NCBI GenBank assembly: GCA_964587885.1
Contig: CAZPME010000006.1
Coordinates: forward strand, 1-64,000
Source: UBA60 sp964587885
GTDB lineage: Archaea > Thermoplasmatota > Poseidoniia > Poseidoniales > Poseidoniaceae
Direction: 5' to 3'
DNA length: 64,000 nucleotides
Each line of letters begins with the position of its first letter. The stretch's first letter is position 1. The translations under genes and the position numbers were made by a program. The notes under the pieces were generated by a model that did no database searches, had not been told where the DNA came from, and saw only the letters and a list, made by a program, of their open reading frames with translations. Of this stretch, positions 36,119 to 44,949 are shown piece by piece.

Positions 36119-38656
36119 GTGGTAAATTGCGCATTGTGTGGAGAGAGAAATACTGGTGAAAATTGGTGCCCAAGGTGCAAAGTAGTAACTGAAGGGATTC
36201 TCGGTGACATCGTTTGGAAGATGCCTTCAAGTTGGGCTAATACAAGAATATGTAATCTACTCCAACCATTATACAATCGGAATAAACACGAGCGAATTCA
36301 GCGAATAATTGAAGAATTTTCATCAACCAAAGATATCAGTTGGGCTCTTTTAGGTGATGATGAATTATCGTCAGCACAACAACGTGTGCTGTTAACCGCG
36401 TGGAAACAATACTTCAACCACGCACAATTATCTGCTGGTAAAAAGCACCCGCGCCCAATCAGCAAGGTTGAATCGCGCGCTCTTTTACGCGGGGTTGCCC
36501 TTCACGACGGCACTATCCTCTCCATTATTGGTAATCGTATTCTCTTGGATGGGGTAGAATTGCCAGGAAATTTTCCTGTTGAAGCTTTGGCTAAGGCAAT
36601 GACTCGCCGTGCAAAGCACGGTTTGCCACCAACAAAATTCAATTGGCCCCTCCTAATCCCAACCATGTCGGTATTGGTCGCAGATGGAAATATGAAACTT
36701 AGAGACCGCAGTATCGCCGCATTTGCCCGACTTATCTATGCACCAGAGAATAATTTGCATGTTACGGTAATGAACACTCAAAGCGTCTATCAAATGGCGA
36801 TGAATCACAATGCTCTAGTTGGGGCTATGGGTTGGCTTAATTGGCGTCAACCACAGATGTCGAAAGATATGATTAGGCCGATAAGTCTGCCTCACTCTAG
36901 ATATTATTCAACTCAGATAGATGGCTTCCATATTCATGGTAAGGACTGGCCTCAAGGTAGTGAACCTTGGGTAGAGCGCTGGCGGATTATTGACGAGGAG
37001 GGAGTAAAACTAATTCCCGAACGCCGATCTGCATTTTTCATGCGCAACGGCGCATTATTATTGCGAGTATTGAGTGAATCCGGCCGGTGGATTCGCACAA
37101 AACTACCGCATGACCCGCGTTTGTGGGCCTTGCTTGCATCTTGGGCTCTTTCCCCCCCACAAAGTCGCACTTACAATATGTTCATGTCATTGCGGTGGAA
37201 TTGGAAAAACCCCCGTCCAGAAATGAATTTGCCTGAGCCGGAGGTGAAAGCTCTAACTTTACTGCGTAGTATCTGTGTAAATAATCGTGACAAAGTATTG
37301 ATCCATGACCGCAAAATCATGGTACACGGTCGTAGTGGTTGCGCTTATGGAATTGATGCCAAGGAAGGTGTACATCGGGCACCTTTTACCATTAGGGCAT
37401 GGCCTAATCCAACCAGTCAGAGCAATGGTGAAGAAGGTCAGAGCCTTTGCATTCATACTGGCACAGAGAGGAGAAAATTACCTCTCGGAGACGTCATCGC
37501 TTCAGTAGTTTTGACTTTGCTCGATGATACTGCTAGTGCGAATCGTATCAATTCATTACAGCAATTTATCGCAGGAGCGAATGATCCAACACTAGCACGA
37601 CGTCATCGTCATCGGCGTGGCCACCCCCTGGACAATAACCCTGAATGGCGTCACTATTATCGCCAACAGCGACAGAATATAGGTAGAATACGTGAGTATT
37701 GGCGGGAAAATGCCGATGCTTGGCCAGATGCTCAGATCCGTGATGCCGATGGCCAAATACGTAATATTGAAGTGCGATTCAATGCCAATGCCAACGCCAA
37801 TGTTGCTGCCAATGCAGGAATCCCGATAGGAGGGGGGAATGAGGTATTTCTTCGTCATCCGAATCAAAATGTAAATGATGACAATGATGACAATGATGAC
37901 AATAACGAAGATGACAATGCCCGAGGCGGAATCGGTTTAGCGGCATTGCGCAATTATTTCCACAATCGAGAAATCGTTGAAGTTGACGGCGAAGAAGACC
38001 ATGTCGAACCTCAGCGAGAAGTGGGCGAAATTAGCCAGTTCGGCGCAATCGGCCCCTTTGGAGTTGGACAAAATGAGGCGGTGCATGGAGAAGATGCAGA
38101 AAGAATGGATGACTTGGTACTCAATGAAGCGGCTTTCCGTGAACTTGAAAATAATGGCCATTTACAAGCAGGGCCAGCTGGAGTTAGAACTCCGCGTTGG
38201 ACGACCTTATTTCCCTTATTGAGCAGGATATTTCAGGCGATGCCACAGGGTGAAGTTGTGCGTATCCCACGTGTTAACGGGGGATTGTTGCAATTTGAGT
38301 CATGCGGTTTTCAAATGAATATTCGTTCAGACCAAGAAATTGAATTCGTTAACAGGCTCGCAGAATTGATGGGCTGGGGAATAAGCAGAGTAGAGCAAGA
38401 CAATGATCAGCCCGACGAGGCTCAAAATGCCACTATAGTATGGGTGCGTGAACAAGCCCCCAATCAAGATGCATTGGCGCAAATAACCCGCATTCTTAGA
38501 CCGCTCCAGCAAGAGTTGGGACAACGCGCAGAAGCGCCGTGGTGGTGGTCGTTTCGTAGAATCAGTGTAAGACTTCCCGAGCAACTTAATCTCACTTGGG
38601 ATATGGAATTATCATACGCCGACATTGGTGATGATCACGCCGATCTAATCGCTTGA
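36119..38656 (+). CDS. Orphan 845-residue protein with N-terminal zinc ribbon and disordered acidic linker
   Basis: I do not recognise a family. Residues 4-20 form a CxxC...CxxC zinc ribbon (CALCGERNTGENWCPRCK). A large mostly helical region to about residue 500 follows, with many Trp and Arg residues, then a basic stretch RRHRHRRGHP. The middle (about 550-610) is low complexity with NANANANVAANAG and D/N-rich repeats. A folded C-terminal domain of about 170 residues begins near residue 680. There is no signal peptide or membrane helix. The start is GTG 36119 with no clear Shine-Dalgarno site. ATG 36070 would join the same frame only if the upstream run of eight G were one base shorter. The zinc ribbon suggests nucleic-acid or protein binding, which is inference. 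The end overlaps the convergent thioredoxin-like gene by 12 nt. Confidence 0.6.
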   Translation: MVNCALCGERNTGENWCPRCKVVTEGILGDIVWKMPSSWANTRICNLLQPLYNRNKHERIQRIIEEFSSTKDISWALLGDDELSSAQQRVLLTAWKQYFNHAQLSAGKKHPRPISKVESRALLRGVALHDGTILSIIGNRILLDGVELPGNFPVEALAKAMTRRAKHGLPPTKFNWPLLIPTMSVLVADGNMKLRDRSIAAFARLIYAPENNLHVTVMNTQSVYQMAMNHNALVGAMGWLNWRQPQMSKDMIRPISLPHSRYYSTQIDGFHIHGKDWPQGSEPWVERWRIIDEEGVKLIPERRSAFFMRNGALLLRVLSESGRWIRTKLPHDPRLWALLASWALSPPQSRTYNMFMSLRWNWKNPRPEMNLPEPEVKALTLLRSICVNNRDKVLIHDRKIMVHGRSGCAYGIDAKEGVHRAPFTIRAWPNPTSQSNGEEGQSLCIHTGTERRKLPLGDVIASVVLTLLDDTASANRINSLQQFIAGANDPTLARRHRHRRGHPLDNNPEWRHYYRQQRQNIGRIREYWRENADAWPDAQIRDADGQIRNIEVRFNANANANVAANAGIPIGGGNEVFLRHPNQNVNDDNDDNDDNNEDDNARGGIGLAALRNYFHNREIVEVDGEEDHVEPQREVGEISQFGAIGPFGVGQNEAVHGEDAERMDDLVLNEAAFRELENNGHLQAGPAGVRTPRWTTLFPLLSRIFQAMPQGEVVRIPRVNGGLLQFESCGFQMNIRSDQEIEFVNRLAELMGWGISRVEQDNDQPDEAQNATIVWVREQAPNQDALAQITRILRPLQQELGQRAEAPWWWSFRRISVRLPEQLNLTWDMELSYADIGDDHADLIA
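37877..37918 (+). repeat. In-frame 9-nt tandem repeat (Asp-Asp-Asn)
   Basis: Three perfect copies of GATGACAAT (37877-37903) are followed by a degenerate unit and one more copy (37910-37918). They encode a run of Asp and Asn in the disordered linker of the orphan protein. Copy number is likely to vary between strains without changing the frame. Confidence 0.85.
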
Positions 38657-39532
38657 TTGACGCCGGCGAGTTGCTGCGAGGATGAGCATAGACATCGTTG
38701 CCAATAGTCCGATTGCAGGCAGGAAACCCCCATCATCTTGCATGGGGCTTGGTTCCTCCTCAAGTACCTCAATTTCATGAATTAGCATTAGAGTAAGGTC
38801 ATCATCATCCCAGGCTTGTGGTAGAGTGATATTAGCGACTCCTTCACTGGCAAATCCGAGGTCAATGATTTCATGAACCACATGAACATAATCCTCGACT
38901 CCGTTACTACCTTCGGCGAAGTGAGCACTATCTTCGAGAATAAATAACCACGAATGTACCGCCGAGGCTTGGGCGAATAATTCCTGCTTAGGATCGTATT
39001 GTAGTGACCATGCGAAGGCACCGTCAGCAGGGCCTTGTCCGGCAGTCCAAATGAATTGACTATCACCATTACCCAACTCAAATCCACGCGGGTACTTAGC
39101 GGTGAAATCATCCTTTAGGCTTGCACCTTCAGCTATTGACCCGGCTTGAATTTCTTCACCGTTGAAAACAATAGTGGGGGGGATACCAGTATCGTACCGC
39201 CGTGTCCACCACGCTTCACCGCTTTCGCTACCAAATGGATCTTCGACGTCGTTATTACGATGGAAGTAGATAATTTCAGCGTTACGTTGAGCGGCGACAT
39301 CATGCAATGCTTCTTCGACATAGACACAATTATCGCACCAAGTTGCAGTATAATCTTCAGCGATTTCGGGTAACTCGGCAAAAGCGAGTTCTACTGCCCC
39401 AGAGTCATTAGCAGCAATACTCGCGCCTCCGAAAACAACGCCTCTCTGGACCGTTCCCTCTTCACTAGACCCTGCCGTTATTGGAAATGTTGTGAAAGTT
39501 AGCAGGATTGCTACAATTAGTACCCGACGCAT
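38645..39532 (-). CDS. Exported, C-terminally anchored thioredoxin-like protein
   Basis: The product of about 295 residues has a signal peptide (RRVLIVAILLTFTTFPITAG) and a thioredoxin-like segment with the redox motif ATWCDNCVYVEEAL (CxxC), followed by IIYFHRNND and a cis-Pro-like GIPPTIVFNG. The second half is a beta-rich domain of about 130 residues without a clear match. One membrane helix (FLPAIGLLATMSMLILAA) with a basic end anchors it. It probably handles thiol/disulfide exchange on the outer face of the membrane. I chose ATG 39532 because the longer version from 39583 places 17 residues before the signal peptide. It reads in the same direction as the zinc-ribbon gene upstream (40 nt gap). 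Confidence 0.75.
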   Translation of the reverse strand: MRRVLIVAILLTFTTFPITAGSSEEGTVQRGVVFGGASIAANDSGAVELAFAELPEIAEDYTATWCDNCVYVEEALHDVAAQRNAEIIYFHRNNDVEDPFGSESGEAWWTRRYDTGIPPTIVFNGEEIQAGSIAEGASLKDDFTAKYPRGFELGNGDSQFIWTAGQGPADGAFAWSLQYDPKQELFAQASAVHSWLFILEDSAHFAEGSNGVEDYVHVVHEIIDLGFASEGVANITLPQAWDDDDLTLMLIHEIEVLEEEPSPMQDDGGFLPAIGLLATMSMLILAATRRRQSSD

Positions 39533-39572
39533 GACAATGCGTATTGCACCGTATTCTTGAAACCGCCGCCAA

Positions 39573-40607
39573 TTAGTCTGCACCGATGTGACGGTCTATT
39601 TCAGTAGCCAAATTGCTGGAACGCTGAGCAACGCCGCCGGCTGAAAGCCCAAGTCCACAGGCGGTAATAGTGAACAAATTGCGTACATTCAAGCGACGCA
39701 TAGCTCGACGAATGAGGATGGCGATGAGCATATCGGCACGGACATTGGCAAATACTGCATCTTCTCCTGGTTCGCCTAATTGGCGAATCCAACCAGAGAC
39801 TTGTCGCATCAATGAGCGAATTGTATTATTGTCGAGGTCGGTAGTCTCGAGGATTTGGCGTAATAGACAAACCTGTGCACTCAATTCGTTATCGCGATGC
39901 ATTTGGGTGCGGCGGCGTTGTTGACTCATTTCGTGGGCACGTGCTTCCCCAGCATCACCGTAGGCGGCGACAATCATGCGTTTTATTCTGGCGACAAAGC
40001 GCTTGGTCATACGTTGACAGTCGGCCCTTTCAAGCGCCCAACGCTCTGAATAACAGGTCGATAATATTCCTTCACACAAACTGAATGAAGCGGCAGCACG
40101 TAATCCTGCAACCACACAAACACGCTGACGATAGGCTGCACTTCTTCCAGTCATGAAGCGCATTTCATTGCGTGGTAAGGGGGCGACATCATCTTCATTC
40201 GAAGCCTCGATGAGACAAGCGCGGAATATACCGATTAAGATATTCTCAATTTCTAATCCCAAACCGAGGTCGCGAATATGACGGATGCAATTATCGGCAA
40301 AGGTTGGGCGTTGGTAATTGGTACGCACATGCTCTTGAATAAGTGCATTTAGGTAATTGCGGGAATTGGTAATATGACGAAAATCCGCGCGGTCAATGTA
40401 GGTTCCATTCATGCGATTACGGTTTGAAACACGGTTATTACCGCCGGCTTCCATCTGGGCATTTTCACCACAAATGTCGTTGGGGTTTTCGCAATCAAGT
40501 TGCACCCCACTGGCCTGCAATCCGCATTGTGGGCATTCATTTTCTATCGGGGTGCTGGCAAAGCCACACCCTTCGCAGTTTTCTTCAATTATATTTTCAT
40601 CACTCAG
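39573..40607 (-). CDS. Zinc-ribbon protein, possibly TFIIB-like, probably starting at CTG
   Basis: The frame from TTG 40520 gives 315 residues, but the frame stays open upstream and encodes a clear zinc ribbon: CEGCGFAS, then ECPQCGLQAS just before and across the TTG. The ribbon cannot be coded from any in-frame ATG, GTG or TTG. The only plausible start before it is CTG 40607, preceded by GGAGGAG, giving a sensible beginning Met-Ser-Asp-Glu-Asn and about 344 residues. The remainder is helical and basic. A zinc ribbon followed by helical domains recalls the general plan of TFIIB, but I see no convincing cyclin-fold match, so function is unknown. The alternative is an upstream sequence error that hides an ATG. 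Confidence 0.6.
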   Translation of the reverse strand: MSDENIIEENCEGCGFASTPIENECPQCGLQASGVQLDCENPNDICGENAQMEAGGNNRVSNRNRMNGTYIDRADFRHITNSRNYLNALIQEHVRTNYQRPTFADNCIRHIRDLGLGLEIENILIGIFRACLIEASNEDDVAPLPRNEMRFMTGRSAAYRQRVCVVAGLRAAASFSLCEGILSTCYSERWALERADCQRMTKRFVARIKRMIVAAYGDAGEARAHEMSQQRRRTQMHRDNELSAQVCLLRQILETTDLDNNTIRSLMRQVSGWIRQLGEPGEDAVFANVRADMLIAILIRRAMRRLNVRNLFTITACGLGLSAGGVAQRSSNLATEIDRHIGAD

Positions 40608-41007
40608 TGTAACAGCTCCTCCAGCGAGCGAAACCGGTATGGTGTAGGCGAGTGCGCGAATGATGAGATTTTAGTGAAAATTGTAATCATTTGCACGGTA
40701 GTCGTGAATTGGTATTGCCTTGGTCATAGATTGCCGCTCTTTGCCGGCTTTGTTAGAGTAACACTCGCCCCTTATCAATCCATCAGTGAAAAGTCAGGGC
40801 GCATAATGAGCCCTTCAACATATTATCAATCAATCAATGAAGAAAATATTAATCATTCACCCCTTCAGTATCTCAATTGTTACTCACCTACTCAGCAGAT
40901 TCCAAGATTACTGGGCGGGTAATCCTATTATTGGAGATTTTTGGAATTGGTAAGTTTTACCTTCGCCGAGCAGGGCAAATAGAGAATTTGGTGGCCGAGC
41001 ATACAAT
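40608..41007. other. 400-bp divergent intergenic region
   Basis: The region separates the zinc-ribbon gene from the AddB-like gene. It is AT-rich, with repeated ATCA/ATCAATCA around 40828-40850 and a small inverted repeat GATTAC/GTAATC at 40906-40924. A plus-strand frame runs through part of it, but its composition and overlap with the zinc-ribbon gene make it look accidental. No tRNA or other RNA gene is recognisable. It probably holds both promoters. Confidence 0.45.
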
Positions 41008-44000
41008 GTGCGAATTAGACAATTGTTCAATCGCGCAACAGCCCCTCAAGTAAGGATTGAAGTACCCCTGTTGAAAAGGGAGTGTCGTGGTGACGGCGTG
41101 AGCGATGATTCAACGGCAGAAGAAGGGGGGGTGACGATTGAGCACACCCATTCGGGAGTTGGGATGCCCGATTGGTTGGTCCAGCAAATCTGCGCAGAAG
41201 CTTTGAGTCCTACAAGTCAAGATGAATCGGATAGCCCAAAAACTTCTCATCGCTTGATGGCAATCCATGGTAGCGATGCAAGTAGGAGGCAAAGTGTTGA
41301 ACAAATTGCCGCACTATCAAGGACGGGTTTGGATCCAACACAATTCCAGTCTATCGACCGTTTAATCGATGCCCTACACGTCGACCTCCGCTTACCACGA
41401 ATGATGGCCGAGGATGGTACTACCGCACTATTGGTTCACGCTTCTTGTGTTAATGCAGCGGCAGAATTAGCCTTCCCCCTTTTGCATCCAGTAGCCGAGC
41501 GTATGTGGCCGTTGTCAATGACTCAGAGATTAACTCAACTACATTCAACTTTGGCCGAAGAAGACCCAAATTTCACTTGGGAGGGTGATCCAGGTTTGGC
41601 TGAGTATTCCCAAGTTCTAGACACCTTGGAAGAGAAAGTTGAACGTATTCATCCTGCCACTCGTTTACGCCGAGTGGTCGACGAATTACATCTATGGGCA
41701 GATGCAAAAAAGGTACCCTTCACCCTTGCTAATTTTGATGGAATTATCGTCCTCGACCAATCACCGTCTCTTTCGTGGTTACGGCGTCAATTCTTGCTGG
41801 CGATTTCCCGTTTTACTCCACTTCATCAAATTAGCCATGCTGGAAAATTTCGGCTGGGAGAACACGGGGCATGGTTGGAGGATATCGGAGTTTGTCGCAC
41901 TGCAGAATCATTGCCGAAACAATTCATCGCCGATGGCAGAGCGCCTTGGCGTTCACCGGAAGAGGTACCTTGGTGGTTTAGTGATGAAAATGATGAGAGG
42001 TCAGCGGTTCACCGGGTAAAACTCGGTCGTAGCGAACACGATTTCACCGCCACATTAGCCTTAATCGATGCTTTTGAATCTGATGTGGCGAGGCAAAATG
42101 GTATTGATGATTCGGCCAATATAATCATCGCCGATGCCGCGTTAGCCACTCGTCGAGGTAAGTGGTCGCAAGCACTAGCGGAGCGAGCCTATGATGTGGC
42201 GGCAAATGAGGAAGCACTAGCGGCCAACCCGGCAGTACATTGGGTATTGGAATTAGCAGGGTTAGCGATAGGTGAAGAAGCATGGTCACTTAATCGATTG
42301 CGAGCATTAGCAGTCCAGAAAACTCTCACCTTCAAACATGATTTTTTCAACGGTGACCAGCACCCAACCGATAAGAAAATCCGCGCCAAGGGTCATGTAA
42401 GGATTCTTCAAGATGTCGCTCGATCACATCATATCCTGGGGGGAAATCAAGCCCTGAATAGGTGGCTTGCTGCTTTGGATAGTTGGCGTCCTGACCCATT
42501 AATGGTGGGCTACGACAAAGTGATGTTGGCACTTGAGGAGACTCAATGGTGGGTCCGTAATTTGGCTCAATCACAACGTCCCTTACTTGATGAAGATGAT
42601 ATCATCGCCTTGGATGAATTTGGACAAATGAAGGGAGCCGTAAGTGGGGCATCACTACCTCTATCCATAGCCGCAATTGATGGAAATGCTTGGTTAAGTG
42701 AACTACTCTCCAATCTTAATTGGCCATCACTAATATCGGCTGGAGATGGATGTGTCGCAGGATTGCAAAGGTTGTTGGAATTGGTTCAGCGCAGTGACGA
42801 GATGTTTTCTGCAGCTGGATATGAACGGCAAACCAGTGGTGTAGGGTGGGTCGAAGAATTGCAAGTTGTTATCTCTGATTCAGTAATTCCCACTAGACGT
42901 ACTGATGCTAAGATTCGTTTGTTGACCCCTGCGGCTAGCCTAGGGTGCAATGCAGATTTAGTGATAATTTGTGGAATGTCATCAACCGAGTGGTCGATGC
43001 GTGAGCCGAGTACTCCTTGGCTGGATGATGAAACTAAATTGGATTTGGGAATTTTACGCCCATCTAGTGCACTTTGTGATGCTCGCCATCACCTTCGTCA
43101 TCTGCTAAATTGTGGTGAAGTAGTGGTTGTTCTCGACCCCAGTTCCGACCCCGATAAACAACCGAGTGCGCCATTTTCTGAATGGTTGAATAATCTCAGT
43201 ATTGAAGAGCGTTCTATCATTTCCGCCCCACCGGCATTTATTGTCGAATCAGATTGGGATGCTGGGCGTCCAGAACGAGTTTGGGATTTCATTGAAGGAG
43301 ACGATGCGCAACCGCATTTGGTTTCACGTCCTGCGGCAGTAAGCATCTCATCTAAGGGAGTACGCTCTGATGTCAATTCTTTACGATGGCGCAATAAGCG
43401 TCATAATGATGGCTTGGCAATTGTCGAGGGTCGACAAGCCCAATCCAAACCTCTCGCTCCAACTTCGGTAGCACATGGTTGGTCTAAGGAGATGATGAGT
43501 GACCGTTTTTCGCGTGAGCCGCAAGCCCCAAATCAAGATGAATTGTGGGTTGGGCAAAGCGCTCATTCACGTCTAGTAACAATGCATAGACAGAAACTTG
43601 ACCCCGGAAAGAAATGGCCGGAAAAGCGCAAGAAGTTGCGTGAAGCAACCACTTGGCCAGCCCTTACTGGCCGCCCAAGTCCACGCAGTATTATTCCAGC
43701 CATAGATGCTCGACCATTATTGCCTAAATCTGTTGCAATCGATAGTTATGATACTCAACATGGCGAGGATAGTAAACTCAAACTTGAGTCGCAAGTTTGG
43801 TCCGCAAGCCGCCTCAAATCATGGCTAGATTGCCCGCGTAAAGGATGGCTTGAGCGCCATCTGCGTGCCGGCAAGGATGATGATTTACGTGAGGGGCTAG
43901 ATGCTCGAACCCGCGGCACTCTGTATCACGATAGCCTAGCCCATCTCATTTGTGAGAAACTCGGTTTTGAGGTGGGAGAAGTTCGTTCAAAATATGAGCA

Positions 44001-44949
44001 CGCCAATCTCAGTAAAACCAAAATCGCGCCACAAGTATTGATGTCGGATTTGGTCGGTATTGTTCTAGCCTCAGCACCTTGGTTATGTCGCGGTGATGCT
44101 GTAGCTGAGCAGAGGCGGCGTGAATTATTGGCAATGAATGCAGCGGAAATTGAAAATTTCATCGCCAAACCGAAGCGATTGGAATTAGAGGGGGCAATCG
44201 GTCGCTTGCTTGCAGCCGAATTAGAGTTGCAAGATTCTAGTATTATCGCGTTGGAAGCACCGTTACATGAAGGCGATAATGACCATGTTAAGATTGAATT
44301 ATCTTCATCACCGGACCTTGCGGGCAAGTCAAAGAAAATTGGTCAAATTGACGTAATGGGGCGTATCGACAGAGTTGAAATTTTATGGAATACAAAATCA
44401 AGTAGTTGGGTAGACGAAGCGGGAAGCGATGAAGTCTGTCCGCTTGACCTTGACCATGATAAAGAGTGGCGTCCAAAGCGTTTAGTCATTATTCGTGATC
44501 TAAAAACTGTCAAAGGGCCAGAGAGTGGAGATGTTGGCAGTCGCCATCGAAGTGCGTTATTTGAGGAAGTGCAATTAGCCCTCTATGCACGTGCTTGGGA
44601 ATTGATGAATCCCGGTGACCGTGTAGTTGGAGTGGGCATTACTGAAGCCGGAGAGACGGTGCACCATTTCATTGAGTTTGATGCTACAATGCAAGAGGTT
44701 ACGCCGACCGAAAATCTTGGGAACTTGACGCAATTCACCTCACTACTATTTCGTCGTGAAGGTGAAGGTGCTAGCCCTAAGAGTAACCCATTTAGGGCGT
44801 GGTTACGTCAACGATTGACAGTGGCTATTGCTGCTGCTGCTGCTGCTGCCGATGGGCAAACCCGTCCGACTCCGAGCAAAGATTCCTGTAGTTATTGTGG
44901 AGTCAAAAATTCTTGTCCATTAGGCGAGATGTTCACAGGTGGTATCTAA
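41008..44949 (+). CDS. addB: AddB/RecB-family nuclease subunit with Fe-S type cysteines
   Basis: The 1313-residue product resembles AddB, the partner of AddA in helicase-nuclease complexes that process double-strand ends. The C-terminal third is a RecB-family nuclease: WLDCPRKGWLERHL (first Cys near 941), GTLYHDSL, the catalytic RDLKTVKG preceded by GRIDRVEI, the QLALYARAW motif, and three closing cysteines CSYCGVKNSC (about 1294-1303). Four cysteines in this layout hold an iron-sulfur cluster in AddB and related nucleases. The N-terminal two thirds have a helicase-like length, but I see no Walker A motif, which suits AddB's inactive helicase. The start is GTG 41008; the overlapping ATG is in another frame. 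The stop overlaps the AddA start (TAATG). Confidence 0.75.
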   Translation: MRIRQLFNRATAPQVRIEVPLLKRECRGDGVSDDSTAEEGGVTIEHTHSGVGMPDWLVQQICAEALSPTSQDESDSPKTSHRLMAIHGSDASRRQSVEQIAALSRTGLDPTQFQSIDRLIDALHVDLRLPRMMAEDGTTALLVHASCVNAAAELAFPLLHPVAERMWPLSMTQRLTQLHSTLAEEDPNFTWEGDPGLAEYSQVLDTLEEKVERIHPATRLRRVVDELHLWADAKKVPFTLANFDGIIVLDQSPSLSWLRRQFLLAISRFTPLHQISHAGKFRLGEHGAWLEDIGVCRTAESLPKQFIADGRAPWRSPEEVPWWFSDENDERSAVHRVKLGRSEHDFTATLALIDAFESDVARQNGIDDSANIIIADAALATRRGKWSQALAERAYDVAANEEALAANPAVHWVLELAGLAIGEEAWSLNRLRALAVQKTLTFKHDFFNGDQHPTDKKIRAKGHVRILQDVARSHHILGGNQALNRWLAALDSWRPDPLMVGYDKVMLALEETQWWVRNLAQSQRPLLDEDDIIALDEFGQMKGAVSGASLPLSIAAIDGNAWLSELLSNLNWPSLISAGDGCVAGLQRLLELVQRSDEMFSAAGYERQTSGVGWVEELQVVISDSVIPTRRTDAKIRLLTPAASLGCNADLVIICGMSSTEWSMREPSTPWLDDETKLDLGILRPSSALCDARHHLRHLLNCGEVVVVLDPSSDPDKQPSAPFSEWLNNLSIEERSIISAPPAFIVESDWDAGRPERVWDFIEGDDAQPHLVSRPAAVSISSKGVRSDVNSLRWRNKRHNDGLAIVEGRQAQSKPLAPTSVAHGWSKEMMSDRFSREPQAPNQDELWVGQSAHSRLVTMHRQKLDPGKKWPEKRKKLREATTWPALTGRPSPRSIIPAIDARPLLPKSVAIDSYDTQHGEDSKLKLESQVWSASRLKSWLDCPRKGWLERHLRAGKDDDLREGLDARTRGTLYHDSLAHLICEKLGFEVGEVRSKYEHANLSKTKIAPQVLMSDLVGIVLASAPWLCRGDAVAEQRRRELLAMNAAEIENFIAKPKRLELEGAIGRLLAAELELQDSSIIALEAPLHEGDNDHVKIELSSSPDLAGKSKKIGQIDVMGRIDRVEILWNTKSSSWVDEAGSDEVCPLDLDHDKEWRPKRLVIIRDLKTVKGPESGDVGSRHRSALFEEVQLALYARAWELMNPGDRVVGVGITEAGETVHHFIEFDATMQEVTPTENLGNLTQFTSLLFRREGEGASPKSNPFRAWLRQRLTVAIAAAAAAADGQTRPTPSKDSCSYCGVKNSCPLGEMFTGGI

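Noticed and set aside
40500..40922. Plus-strand open frame of 140 codons in the region before addB
   Set aside because: It is antisense to the zinc-ribbon coding region for its first part, has no ribosome binding site and shows no protein-like pattern.
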